The notes beneath the pieces are model-generated. The model was not told where the DNA came from. It worked only from the letters and a program-made list of their open reading frames with translations, and did no database searches. Both the position numbers and the translations under genes were made by a program. Below are positions 1 to 8,519 of a stretch of DNA of 64,000 nucleotides, piece by piece. How positions within the stretch are numbered: position 1 is the stretch's first letter; every line of letters begins with the position of its first letter. The stretch comes from Streptomyces sp. NRRL F-6676 (GTDB lineage: Bacteria; Actinomycetota; Actinomycetes; Streptomycetales; Streptomycetaceae), in contig NZ_JOHS01000030.1 of the NCBI RefSeq assembly GCF_000725625.1, positions 1 through 64,000 on the forward strand, in the 5' to 3' direction.

Positions 1-55
1 TGTGTTAAGCACGCCGCCAGCGTTCGTCCTGAGCCAGGATCAAACTCTCCGTGAA
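1..55 (-). rRNA. rrs: 16S rRNA, 5' end only (partial)
   Basis: Read on the minus strand, the first 55 bases carry the conserved start of bacterial 16S rRNA, including the 27F priming site (AGAGTTTGATCCTGGCTCAG) followed by the GACGAACGCTGGCGGCGTGC block. The gene runs off the left edge of the window, so only the 5' end is present. The mature 5' end is placed near position 55 by similarity to Streptomyces 16S, which begins with TCACGGAGAG; it may be off by a few bases. Confidence 0.96.
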
Positions 56-300
56 TGTTTTCCCGTAATCGGGACCACACACACGAGAGCGGAACAGCCA
101 GGCGGAATAAGCCCAGCCGTTCACAGCGTCCTCGCTGTGTATTCTTCAAAGGAACCTCGCCCCAGCAGATGCTGGAGACGGGGTATCAACATATCTGGCG
201 TTGACTTTTGGCACGCTGTTGAGTTCTCAAGGAACGGACGCTTCCTTGCTTCCCTTCGGTGTTTCCCACTCTACCAGCGTTTTTCCGGGCTTCTGACCAC
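56..300 (-). promoter_or_regulatory. rRNA operon leader and promoter region
   Basis: This is the leader upstream of the 16S gene. On the minus strand it carries TTGAGAACTCAACAGCGTGC (positions 230-211), the boxA-like antitermination/processing motif that recurs in Streptomyces rRNA leaders. Upstream of it, TAGAGT (273-268) fits a -10 hexamer of one of the several tandem promoters known for such operons. A second AT-richer stretch near 190-200 (AGATATGTTGATA) could hold another. The number of active promoters cannot be decided from sequence. The divergent gene on the other side is crr. Confidence 0.8.
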
Positions 301-593
301 TGCCCTGCGAGCACGCAGGAAGCGACCCCGGGATAGGATCTGGAGAGTTGGTTGCTGCCGAGTGAGGGTGCTTGGCCGCACCACATCGCCCCGAGCAGGA
401 GTACGACTCTACAGCGATCCGCGGAGGGGACGCAAATCGATTGCGCTGCCCTCCTACGGGCGCCAACCCGTACGTCTGCTGCGGAACCCGTACTTCCCAT
501 GACATACGCTGCTGACCGGCCCGCCGTGCCTGGATGCTCCAGCCTCGGCGGACCTGCGGTTCTTGTGCATCTCCACCCCCCGGGAGGCCCCCC
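301..593. other. Intergenic region between the rRNA promoters and crr
   Basis: About 290 bases separate the outermost recognisable rRNA promoter from the crr start. No coding-like ORF is present. I looked for DasR operators (palindromes resembling ACTGGTCTAGACCAGT), which would be expected near PTS genes, and saw none. A GGGAGG ribosome binding site lies at about 581-586, just ahead of crr. The crr promoter was not identified. Confidence 0.5.
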
Positions 594-1043
594 ATGACCA
601 CCGTGACGTCCCCTCTCGCAGGGCGTGCGATCGGACTCGTCGCAGTACCCGATCCCGTTTTCTCCCAGGCGATGGTGGGACCCGGCACCGCGATCGATCC
701 CGTGCGCGAGCCCTCGGAAGCGGTCGCTCCCGTCGACGGCGTCGTCGTCTCCCTGCACCCGCACGCCTTCGTCGTGGTCGACGCGGACGGACACGGAGTC
801 CTGACCCATCTGGGCATCGACACCGTGCAGCTCAACGGCGAGGGTTTCGAGCTGCTCGTCAACAAGGGGGACACCGTGACGCGCGGCCAGGCCGTCGTCC
901 GGTGGAACCCGGCGGCCGTGGAGGCGGCCGGGAAGTCCCCGGTGTGCCCGGTCGTGGCGCTGGAGGCCACGGCGGAGTCCCTCTCGGACGTCCGGGAGAG
1001 CGGTGACGTGAAGGCCGGCGAGCAGCTGTTCGCCTGGCAGTGA
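594..1043 (+). CDS. crr: PTS glucose-family EIIA component (Crr-like)
   Basis: A 149-residue cytoplasmic phosphocarrier of the phosphoenolpyruvate sugar phosphotransferase system, accepting phosphate from HPr and passing it to an EIIB domain. The fold signature is clear: APVDGVVV near residue 45, HPHAFVVV with His57, and LTHLGIDTVQL with His72 as the expected phosphorylated histidine. Both active-site histidines of the E. coli protein are therefore matched. The reading frame is open further upstream, but the ATG at 594 has a good GGGAGG Shine-Dalgarno and gives the usual family length. In Streptomyces this single EIIA serves GlcNAc-type permeases and is cotranscribed or neighbouring with ptsI, which follows 78 bases downstream. 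Confidence 0.96.
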   Translation: MTTVTSPLAGRAIGLVAVPDPVFSQAMVGPGTAIDPVREPSEAVAPVDGVVVSLHPHAFVVVDADGHGVLTHLGIDTVQLNGEGFELLVNKGDTVTRGQAVVRWNPAAVEAAGKSPVCPVVALEATAESLSDVRESGDVKAGEQLFAWQ

Positions 1044-1121
1044 CGTCGGTGCCGTCCCTGGCGGCACGGGAGCAAGGATCATCGCGGCGGTGGACCCGCC
1101 GCACGAGCGGAGACGGGTGAG

Positions 1122-2792
1122 ATGGAGACAACGCTGCGAGGCGTCGGTGTGAGCCACGGTGTGGCGATCGGCGAGGTACGGCACATGGGGACGGCGGTGC
1201 TGGAGCCGCCGGCCAAGCAGATACCGGCGGAGGAGGCGGAGCGCGAGCAGGGGCGCGCCCGTCAGGCGGTGGAAGCCGTCGCGGCGGATCTCAACGCGCG
1301 CGGGAATCTGGCGGGGGGCGAGGCCCAGGCCGTGCTGGAGGCCCAGGCCCTGATGGCCCAGGACCCCGAGCTGATGGCCGACGTGGAGCGCAGGATCGCC
1401 GTCGGCAGCACGGCCGAGCGGGCGGTGTACGACGCCTTCGCCTCGTACCGTGCGCTGCTGGCCGGTGCGGGTGAGTATCTGGCGGGCCGGGTCGCCGACC
1501 TCGACGACGTGCGCAACCGGATCGTCGCGCGGCTGCTGGGTGTTCCGATGCCGGGCGTCCCGGACAGCGACCAGCCCTACGTCCTGATCGCGCGGGATCT
1601 GGCGCCGGCCGACACCGCGCTCCTCGACCCGACGCTGGTGCTCGGTTTCGTGACCGAGGAGGGCGGGCCGACCAGCCACAGCGCCATTCTCGCCCGCGCG
1701 CTGGGCGTGCCCGCCGTGGTGGCGCTCCCGGGCGCGGGTGAGCTGGCGGAGGGCACGGTGATCGCCGTGGACGGCAGCACCGGTGAGATCTTCGTGGAGC
1801 CCGGCGAGGAGAAGAAGGCGCAGTTGGAGGCCGCGGCGGCCGAGCGGCGGGCGGCGCTGGCCGCGTCGACCGGGCCGGGTGCCACCTCCGACGGTCACCG
1901 GGTGCCGCTGCTCGCCAATGTGGGCGGGCCCGCGGACGTGCCGGCGGCGGTGGAGGCCGGGGCCGAGGGTGTCGGTCTGTTCCGTACCGAGTTCCTCTTC
2001 CTGGACGACAGCAAGAAGGCGCCGTCGGAGGAGAAGCAGGTCGAGGCCTACCGCCAGGTTTTGGAAGCCTTCCCGGAGGGCCGGGTCGTGGTGCGGGTGC
2101 TCGACGCCGGTGCCGACAAGCCGCTGGACTTCCTGACCCCGGCGGACGAACCGAACCCGGCGCTGGGCGTGCGGGGTCTGCGCACCCTCCTCGACCACCC
2201 CGAGGTGCTGCGCACGCAGCTGGCCGCGCTGGCCAAGGCCGCCGAGGGGCTTCCGGTGCACCTGGAGGTCATGGCGCCGATGGTCGCGGACCGCACCGAT
2301 GCCAGGGCGTTCGCCGAGGCCTGCCGTGCCGCCGGTCTGCGGGCCAAGTTCGGGGCGATGGTGGAGATCCCGTCGGCCGCGCTGCGGGCGCGGTCGATTT
2401 TGCAGGAGGTCGAGTTCCTGTCGCTGGGCACGAACGACCTGGCGCAGTACACGTTCGCGGCCGACCGGCAGGTGGGTGCCGTCTCCCGGTTGCAGGACCC
2501 GTGGCAGCCCGCGCTGCTCGACCTGGTCGCGCTGGCGGCCGAGGCGGCGAGGGCCGAGGGCAGGAGCTGTGGCGTCTGCGGTGAGGCGGCGTCGGATTCG
2601 CTGCTCGCCTGTGTGCTGACCGGTCTGGGTGTCACCTCCTTGTCGATGGGTGCGGCGTCGCTGCCCTATGTGCGGGCGACGCTGGCGAAGTACACGCTGG
2701 CCCAGTGCGAGCGTGCGGCGTCGGCGGCGCGGGCGGCGGACAGCGCCGAGGAGGCGCGGGAGGCCGCCCAGGCGGTGCTGTCCGGGGAGTAG
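1122..2792 (+). CDS. ptsI: Phosphoenolpyruvate-protein phosphotransferase (PTS Enzyme I)
   Basis: A 556-residue Enzyme I, the first phosphotransfer step of the PTS, taking phosphate from PEP and giving it to HPr. The N-terminal HPr-binding and swivelling domains include the active-site signature GGPTSHSAILAR, with the phosphorylated His at residue 186. The C-terminal PEP-binding barrel is complete, with EGVGLFRTEFLF, RVLDAGADKPL and EFLSLGTNDLAQYTFAADR. The length is normal for the family (about 550-575). It lies 78 bases after crr in the same direction, so the two probably form one operon. HPr (ptsH) and the sugar permeases are not in this window. Two hairpins follow the stop codon. Confidence 0.97.
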   Translation: METTLRGVGVSHGVAIGEVRHMGTAVLEPPAKQIPAEEAEREQGRARQAVEAVAADLNARGNLAGGEAQAVLEAQALMAQDPELMADVERRIAVGSTAERAVYDAFASYRALLAGAGEYLAGRVADLDDVRNRIVARLLGVPMPGVPDSDQPYVLIARDLAPADTALLDPTLVLGFVTEEGGPTSHSAILARALGVPAVVALPGAGELAEGTVIAVDGSTGEIFVEPGEEKKAQLEAAAAERRAALAASTGPGATSDGHRVPLLANVGGPADVPAAVEAGAEGVGLFRTEFLFLDDSKKAPSEEKQVEAYRQVLEAFPEGRVVVRVLDAGADKPLDFLTPADEPNPALGVRGLRTLLDHPEVLRTQLAALAKAAEGLPVHLEVMAPMVADRTDARAFAEACRAAGLRAKFGAMVEIPSAALRARSILQEVEFLSLGTNDLAQYTFAADRQVGAVSRLQDPWQPALLDLVALAAEAARAEGRSCGVCGEAASDSLLACVLTGLGVTSLSMGAASLPYVRATLAKYTLAQCERAASAARAADSAEEAREAAQAVLSGE

Positions 2793-2795
2793 GTG

Positions 2796-2863
2796 CGTGG
2801 CACGGTATGCCGTGCCACGTCGCGGAGTTCAGGGGCGCTCCACCCGTCGGGTGGGGCGCCCCT
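2796..2863. terminator. Double hairpin terminator between convergent ptsI and the hypothetical gene
   Basis: Two stem-loops lie back to back. Positions 2796-2819 form a perfect 10-bp stem with a TATG loop. Positions 2831-2863 form a 15-bp stem with one mismatch and a 3-base loop. The genes on the two sides converge, so the structure probably ends transcription from both directions. There is no T tract, as is usual in Streptomyces. Confidence 0.75.
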
Positions 2864-2877
2864 GGTGTCTCCGGTGA

Positions 2878-3768
2878 TCAGTGGGGGTGGCCGGGATGGC
2901 CGGTGTCGCCGAGGTCCGGTGGCGCGCAGTAGTCGACGCCGGACTCCGGGGAATGGAGATCGCCGGAAGCGGCGTCGGTACAGTACGCGTCGAAGACCTC
3001 GGCGGCGGTCAGCGGTGCCAGGCCGCCGGCGCGCAGCCGCCAGCCGTAGACCCGGTCGGGTGTGCCGGGGGTGCTGTCGCGTACGACCAGCCCGCCGGGG
3101 CTGTCGGTGGCGAGGCCGAGGGCGAGCACGGTGGTGAATTCGAGCGCTTCGGTGTCGTCGAGCCGGGGGGTGCCGTCGGGGCCGTCCTCGGTGCGGAGGA
3201 CGGCGACGAGGGCTTCGGGGTGGGTGGCGACGCTGCACACGAGGTGGCGTCCGCCGGGGGCCGGGGTGCCGAGGACGCGGGTGAGCAGGGCGGAGGCGTG
3301 GGCCAGGGCCGCGCGTCCGATGTCCTCGCCGCAGCCGGCGCAGGGGCCGAGGGCGGCCAGGGCGGTGGCGGCGTACTCCCAGGTGGCCTGGCGTACGGCT
3401 TCGTCGACGAGGTGCGGGACGAGGTCGGACAGGGGTTGTCCGTCGTACGGGATGGCGGGGCCGGTCAGGGCGAGCCGGGCGGTGTAGCGGGTGCGGCTGG
3501 CCGGGGCGTCGGGTTCCAGGCCGTGTTCGGCGCAGTAGACGGCGTAGTCCTCGGGGTCGAAGAGGGCGACGGTGGTGTGGCTGCCCTGGTCGGCGAGGGT
3601 GCGGAGCAGGATTTCCACCTGGCGCAGGTAGGTGGTGTGGTCTTCGAAGGCGAAGGTGCGGTAGCGGCGCATCGCGCCGAAGTCCTCTTCGTCGGTGAGC
3701 AGGCCGATGGTTCCGGCGATCTCGCGGCGCAGGACGCGGCGCATGGTCTCGGTGCGGGTCTCCCCCAT
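2878..3768 (-). CDS. Conserved hypothetical protein with a CxxC pair
   Basis: A 296-residue soluble protein that I cannot assign to a named family. It begins with a helical stretch (GETRTETMRRVLRREI) and has no signal peptide or membrane segment. A CAGCGEDIG motif near the middle could bind metal with other cysteines, including two near the C terminus. The start at 3768 (MGETRTE) is chosen over an upstream in-frame start at 3822 because the extra 18 residues are Arg/Ala-rich and look untranslated. The gene converges with ptsI and follows the acetoacetyl-CoA synthetase gene on the same strand after about 190 bases. Codon usage is ordinary for the window. Confidence 0.75.
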   Translation of the reverse strand: MGETRTETMRRVLRREIAGTIGLLTDEEDFGAMRRYRTFAFEDHTTYLRQVEILLRTLADQGSHTTVALFDPEDYAVYCAEHGLEPDAPASRTRYTARLALTGPAIPYDGQPLSDLVPHLVDEAVRQATWEYAATALAALGPCAGCGEDIGRAALAHASALLTRVLGTPAPGGRHLVCSVATHPEALVAVLRTEDGPDGTPRLDDTEALEFTTVLALGLATDSPGGLVVRDSTPGTPDRVYGWRLRAGGLAPLTAAEVFDAYCTDAASGDLHSPESGVDYCAPPDLGDTGHPGHPH

Positions 3769-3957
3769 GATTCCCCCTGTGGTGCGCGGTGCGGCGCGCC
3801 GGTGTGCGGCGCGTGTGAGCACGGTCGATCAATGCTCACTCACAGTAACGGGCGGCACTGACAATGCCTGTCTGCCGGACCGTCTGCGCAGCTCAGGGCT
3901 GTGAAGGGGTCCGGGCGGGCGCGGGATCGCGGCCGCCCGGCCGGGGACGGAGTGTGG

Positions 3958-5934
3958 TCAGGCGCGCTTGCGGGCCAGTTCCTCGTAGAAGTGCAGCAGG
4001 TCGAGGTTGTCGATCGAGCCGGGGTTGACCGCCTTCTCCAGCGGGGTGCCCTGGAGCAGACGCTTGACCGGGACTTCGATGCGCTTGCCGGTGAGGGTGT
4101 GCGGGACGCCGGGGACCTCGATGATCTCGTCGGGCACGTGGCGCGGGGAGAGCTGCTCCCGGATGGTCTTCTTGATGCGGTTGAGCAGGTTCTCGTCGAG
4201 CACCGCGCCGGGGGCGAGGTGGACGAAGAGGGGCATCCAGTAGCCGCCGTCGGGCTGTTCGATACCGAGGACGAGGGATTCCCGGATCTCGGGCAGGCGT
4301 TCGACGGCCTCGTAGATGTCGGCCGAGCCCATGCGGACGCCCTGGCGGTTGAGCGTGGAGTCGGAGCGGCCGTGGATGATCACGGAGCCGCGGGAGGTGA
4401 GCGTGATCCAGTCGCCGTGGCGCCAGACGCCGGGGTAGACGGAGAAGTAGCTGTCGAGGTACCGGCTGCCGTCGGGGTCGTTCCAGAAGCGGATGGGCAT
4501 GGACGGCATCGGGTTGGTGACGACCAGTTCGCCGACCTCGTCGACCAGGGGTTCGCCGGCCGGGTCCCAGGACTGGAGGTCGGTGCCGAGGCAGGGCGCC
4601 TGGAGTTCGCCGATGTACACCGGGAGCGTCGGGACGGCGCCGGCGAAGCAGGAGCAGACGTCGGTGCCGCCGCTGACGGAGGCGATCCACAGGTCGGCGC
4701 CGCTGTCGGCGAACTCGTCGTGGAGCCAGCGGAAGCCGTCCGGCGGCAGGGGCGAGCCGGTGGTGGCGACGCACTGGACGCGGGAGAGGTCGTGGTCGCG
4801 CGCGGGGTGCGCGCCGGCCTTGCGGCAGGCCATGACGTAGGCGGCGGAGGTGCCGTAGAGGGTGGCGCCGGTGCGTTCGGCGACCTGCCACTGGGCGTCG
4901 ATGGCGGGGTGTCCGGGGCTGCCGTCGTACAGGACGATCGTGGTGCCGGTCAGCAGGCCGGAGACGAGGAAGTTCCACATCATCCAGCCGGTGGACGTGT
5001 ACCAGAAGAACACGTCCTCGGGGCCGAGGTCGCAGTGCAGGCCGAGTTGTTTGAGGTGCTCGACGAGGATGCCGCCCTGGGACTGGACGATCGCCTTGGG
5101 CAGGCCGGTGGTGCCGGAGGAGTAGAGCACCCAGAGGGGGTGGTCGAAGGGGACCTGTGCGAACTCCGGTTCGACGTCGGCGGCGGTCAGGGCCGCCCAG
5201 TCCAGGGCGCCCTCGGGGGCTTGTGTGCCGAGCAGCGGGATGTGGACGACGGCGCGCAGGGTGGGCAGTTCGCGGCGGAGTTCGGCCACGGTCTCGCGGC
5301 GGTCGTGCTCCTTGCCGCCGTAGCGGTAGCCGTCGACGGTGAACAGGACGACGGGTTCGACCTGCTGGAAGCGGTCCAGGACGCTGCGGGCGCCGAAGTC
5401 GGGGGCGCAGGAGGTCCAGACGGCGCCGACGGCGGCGGTGGCCAGGAGGGCGACGGCGGCCTCGGGGATGTTGGGCAGGTAGCCGCTGACGCGGTCCCCG
5501 GGGCGTACGCCGAGGGCGCGCAGTTCGGCGGCGAGGGAGCCGACCCGGCGGCGCAGTTCGGCCCAGGTGACGGGGCGGGGCTCGTGGGTCTCGTCGACGG
5601 CCAGGATGGCGGGTTCGTCCGGGCGGGTGGCGGCCGCGCGCAGGGCGTGCTCGGCGTAGTTGAGCCGGCCCTCCGGGAACCACTGGGCGCCGGGCATGGC
5701 GCGGTCGCCCAGCACGCGCGCGTAGGGCGTGCCGAACCGTACGTCGAACCACTCGGTGACGGCCTTCCAGAAGGCCTCGGGTTCGGCCACGGACCAGCGG
5801 TGCAGGGCCGCGTAGCCGCCGTCGGCGGGGGCGGCGTGGTGGGTGGCCGCCCAGGACTGGAAGGCGGTGATCCGGGCCTGGGCGATGCGTTCCTCGTCGG
5901 GTCGCCAGAGCGGCGAGGGGTGCGCTGAGGTCAT
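3958..5934 (-). CDS. Acetoacetyl-CoA synthetase
   Basis: A 658-residue adenylate-forming ligase that activates acetoacetate to acetoacetyl-CoA with ATP and CoA in the cytoplasm, by family knowledge. The phosphate-binding loop is LYSSGTTGLPKAIVQSQGG. The tail HTLTGKRIEVPVKRLLQG holds the conserved lysine of the C-terminal domain. The acetyl-CoA-synthetase-type N-terminal cap (WRPDEERIAQARITAF) and overall length match acetoacetate-CoA ligases better than acetyl-CoA synthetase. The ATG at 5934 has a GGGAG ribosome binding site; an upstream in-frame start at 6018 would add an Arg/Ala-rich tail. About 200 bases separate it from the divergent GH31 gene. Likely roles are ketone-body or PHB-type carbon recovery, or supply of acetoacetyl-CoA precursor. 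Confidence 0.93.
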   Translation of the reverse strand: MTSAHPSPLWRPDEERIAQARITAFQSWAATHHAAPADGGYAALHRWSVAEPEAFWKAVTEWFDVRFGTPYARVLGDRAMPGAQWFPEGRLNYAEHALRAAATRPDEPAILAVDETHEPRPVTWAELRRRVGSLAAELRALGVRPGDRVSGYLPNIPEAAVALLATAAVGAVWTSCAPDFGARSVLDRFQQVEPVVLFTVDGYRYGGKEHDRRETVAELRRELPTLRAVVHIPLLGTQAPEGALDWAALTAADVEPEFAQVPFDHPLWVLYSSGTTGLPKAIVQSQGGILVEHLKQLGLHCDLGPEDVFFWYTSTGWMMWNFLVSGLLTGTTIVLYDGSPGHPAIDAQWQVAERTGATLYGTSAAYVMACRKAGAHPARDHDLSRVQCVATTGSPLPPDGFRWLHDEFADSGADLWIASVSGGTDVCSCFAGAVPTLPVYIGELQAPCLGTDLQSWDPAGEPLVDEVGELVVTNPMPSMPIRFWNDPDGSRYLDSYFSVYPGVWRHGDWITLTSRGSVIIHGRSDSTLNRQGVRMGSADIYEAVERLPEIRESLVLGIEQPDGGYWMPLFVHLAPGAVLDENLLNRIKKTIREQLSPRHVPDEIIEVPGVPHTLTGKRIEVPVKRLLQGTPLEKAVNPGSIDNLDLLHFYEELARKRA

Positions 5935-6142
5935 GGGGCGGCTCCCGGGCTGTGCGCGTCGTGTGCGCGGTCGTGCACGGGTGGGGTGCGCGGCACGCGG
6001 TGACACGGACGATGCCATGTGATCGACTTCCGCACCAGGGTGCGCCTTCGATGGTCTGCAACGTGAACATGTGACCGCAGTGCTGGTGAACGGCAGTTGA
6101 ACGGCTTAGATGTGCGGCGCCGGTGATGGCAGGGTGAGCAGC
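5935..6142. promoter_or_regulatory. Divergent promoter region, acetoacetyl-CoA synthetase / GH31 gene
   Basis: A 208-base gap between divergent genes, noticeably less G/C-rich around 6040-6120. It holds repeated GTGAAC-type words (near 6061 and 6087) that could be regulator sites. I could not assign hexamers with confidence. A ribosome binding site (AGGGTGAG) for the GH31 gene is at about 6131-6138. Confidence 0.45.
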
Positions 6143-8494
6143 ATGGACGGTCGTGACCTGGTGCGTTCGGTGAGGGTGTTCGGTTCGGGGGGTGCGGCGC
6201 AGGGGTTGCGTACGGTGCGGGCGGCGTGGCGCCGGAGGCGTGCGGACGCGGTCGGGCTGCCGCGGCGGGGTGCCGAGCGGGCGCGGGTGCCCGGTGCGGT
6301 GCGCGAGGCGGAGCCGGGGCCCGGGGGCGGGGTGATCCGGTTCGCGCGTTCGGAACTGCGCATCGCGGTGGCACCGAACGGGGCGGTGTTCTGGGCGTGG
6401 GACGGGGCGGGCCCTGAGCCGTCGTACGCGCTGGCGGGCGGCTGCCCCGAGCCGGATCCGAGGGCGGTGCTCGAGCCGGACAAGGACGGCGGCTGGCGGG
6501 TGGTGGCGGAGCGGGTCACGGTCGTGGTGTCGCGGTTCGGCGCCGTCGAGGTGCGCACGCCGGGCGGGGTGACGCTGCGGCGGGATCTGCCGCCCCGCTG
6601 GTGGGAGCCGGTCGGCGGCGGTCCGGCGCGCTGGACGCAGCGCGCGGAGACGGCGCCGGACGCCCGGTTCTTCGGGCTCGGCGCGCGGGCGGACGGGCCC
6701 CGGCTGCGGGGCGGGCCGTACCGGCTGTGGAACACGGATCCGGGGCGGCCGTCCTCCCCCGGTGGCGGTGCGCCGCAGCTGACGCTGCCGGTGCAGCTCG
6801 TGGTGGCCGACGCGGGCACGCACCTGGTGTTCCACGATGCGACCTGGGACGGTGCCGTGACGCTGGCGGAGGGCGAGGAGGGTGCCGGTTCGGGGCACGA
6901 CCGGCCCTCGACGTGCGAGCTGCGCATGGAGGGCGGCCCCTTGCGCTGCTGGGTGGTGGTGGGGTCCCCCGCGCGCGTGCTGCACGTCTGGGCGTCGCTG
7001 ACGGGTGCGCCGGCGCTGCCGCCCGCCTGGGCGCTGGGGCACCATCACGCGCCCCGGGAGGACGCCGGCGAGCAGGAGGTGCGGCGGATCGTCGCAGGGT
7101 TCCAGGAGCGCGGGCTGCCGCTGGACGCCGTGCATCTGGGCGCCGGTCACGCCGACCGGAGCCGGGTGTTCACCGTCGACCAGGAGCGGTTCCCGAAGCT
7201 GCCGGTGCTCGCGGAGGAGCTGCGCCGGGACGGCATCCGGCTGGTGTCCTTCGTCGATCCGGCGGTGCGGGCCGAGCCGGGGTACGCGGTCTTCGACGGC
7301 GGCGGCGACGGGGACGTGTTCGTGCGGGACGCCGCGGGGCGGACCGTCGGGGGCCTCGCGCGGCCCGGGGAGGCGGTGTTCCCGGACTTCACGCACGCGC
7401 GGGTGCGCGCGTGGTGGGGCGCGCACTACGGGGAGCGTCTCGAACGGGGCTTCGCGGGGTTCTGGCACGAGGGGGACGAGCCGGTGTCGTTCGCCGCCTT
7501 CGGGGAGAACACGCTGCCCCGGTCGGCCCGGCACGCGCTGGAGGGGCGCGGCGGCGACCACCGGGAGGCCCACAACGTGTACGGGCTCTGCATGGCGCGG
7601 GCGGCCCACGAGTCGCTGACGGCCCTGGCACCCGGGGAACGGCCGCTCGTGGTGTCGCGGTCGGGCTGGGCCGGGACGCAGCGGTACGGGGGCGTCTGGT
7701 CCGGTGAACCGGCGGACGGCTGGTCCGGACTGCGGGCGGCGCTGTCGCGGGTGCTGGGCCTCGGGCTGTCGGGGGTGCCCTTCTCCGGCACGGACGTCGG
7801 TGGCGACGACGGCGACCGGTCGGCGGAGCTGTCCGTGCGCCGGCTCCAGCTGGGCGCGTACCTGCCGCTGTTCCGTACGCGCTCCGGGCCCCGTGACGAG
7901 TTCTGGGCGCTCGGCGCGGAAACGCTGGAGCACGCGCGCGTGGCGCTGCTCGAACGGCGTCGGCTGCTGCCGTACCTCATGACGCTGGCGCACCTCGCGC
8001 GCCGTACCGGGGCGCCCTCTGTGCGGCCGCTGTGGTGGGGCGCGCCGGAGGACCGGGAGCTGCGCGACTGCGAGGACGCGTTCCTGCTCGGTGACTGCCT
8101 CCTGGTCGCGCCGGTGCTGGAGCCGGGCGCGGACCGGCGTACGGTGCGGCTGCCCCGGGGACGCTGGTACGACACGGCGACGGGGCGGGCGTACGAGGGG
8201 CCGGGGCGGGCCGTGGTGGACGCTCCCCTGTCGCGCATCCCGGTGCTCGCGCGCGCGGGCGCGGTGCTGCCGGTACGGGGCGCGGACGGGGGCGTGGAGC
8301 TGGAGGTCTGGGCGCCGGGGCGCGGGCGCACCGGGGGCGGTGTGGTCGTGCCGGACGCGGCCGAGGGTCCGGACGAACCGCGGCTCGAGCGGTACGTGGC
8401 ACGGCGCCAGGGCGCGCGGGTCGTCGTACGGCGGCACGGGGCGGAGGGCGAACCGCCGTATCCCGTCCGTGTGCGGGGGCTGGTGGACGCCTGA
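6143..8494 (+). CDS. Glycoside hydrolase family 31 protein with altered catalytic residues
   Basis: A 783-residue protein with the full GH31 layout: N-terminal beta-sandwich (about 60-280), a barrel beginning near PPAWALGHHHAPRED, and a C-terminal sheet domain ending in LLVAPVLEPGADRRTVRLP. Family motifs are recognisable: GFWHEGDEPVSF at the nucleophile strand, SGWAGTQRYGGVWSGEP at the acid/base loop and GTDVGGDDGD after it. Aligned to GH31 enzymes such as human GAA (WIDMNEP, WTGD), the nucleophile Asp is Glu443 and the acid/base Asp is Glu522. Substrate cannot be named; alpha-glucosidase or alpha-xylosidase is the family default. No signal peptide is seen, so it is probably cytoplasmic. The ATG at 6143 is preferred over 6110 because of its Shine-Dalgarno. 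Confidence 0.87.
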   Translation: MDGRDLVRSVRVFGSGGAAQGLRTVRAAWRRRRADAVGLPRRGAERARVPGAVREAEPGPGGGVIRFARSELRIAVAPNGAVFWAWDGAGPEPSYALAGGCPEPDPRAVLEPDKDGGWRVVAERVTVVVSRFGAVEVRTPGGVTLRRDLPPRWWEPVGGGPARWTQRAETAPDARFFGLGARADGPRLRGGPYRLWNTDPGRPSSPGGGAPQLTLPVQLVVADAGTHLVFHDATWDGAVTLAEGEEGAGSGHDRPSTCELRMEGGPLRCWVVVGSPARVLHVWASLTGAPALPPAWALGHHHAPREDAGEQEVRRIVAGFQERGLPLDAVHLGAGHADRSRVFTVDQERFPKLPVLAEELRRDGIRLVSFVDPAVRAEPGYAVFDGGGDGDVFVRDAAGRTVGGLARPGEAVFPDFTHARVRAWWGAHYGERLERGFAGFWHEGDEPVSFAAFGENTLPRSARHALEGRGGDHREAHNVYGLCMARAAHESLTALAPGERPLVVSRSGWAGTQRYGGVWSGEPADGWSGLRAALSRVLGLGLSGVPFSGTDVGGDDGDRSAELSVRRLQLGAYLPLFRTRSGPRDEFWALGAETLEHARVALLERRRLLPYLMTLAHLARRTGAPSVRPLWWGAPEDRELRDCEDAFLLGDCLLVAPVLEPGADRRTVRLPRGRWYDTATGRAYEGPGRAVVDAPLSRIPVLARAGAVLPVRGADGGVELEVWAPGRGRTGGGVVVPDAAEGPDEPRLERYVARRQGARVVVRRHGAEGEPPYPVRVRGLVDA

Positions 8495-8519
8495 GCGGAC
8501 GAAACGGGCTCGGGGCCGC

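Noticed and set aside
56..593. DasR operator near crr
   Set aside because: No palindrome of the ACTGGTCTAGACCAGT type was found on reading this region.
186..2261. 691-residue minus-strand ORF across crr and ptsI
   Set aside because: It is a shadow of the plus-strand genes. It is Arg/Gly/His-rich, has no domain, and overlaps the rRNA leader.
3901..5928. 675-residue plus-strand ORF over acetoacetyl-CoA synthetase
   Set aside because: Gly/Ala/Asp/Val-rich mirror of the real gene with no motif.
3893..8437. 1514-residue minus-strand ORF
   Set aside because: Antisense to the GH31 gene and out of frame with acetoacetyl-CoA synthetase; Arg/Pro-rich translation typical of high-GC shadow frames.
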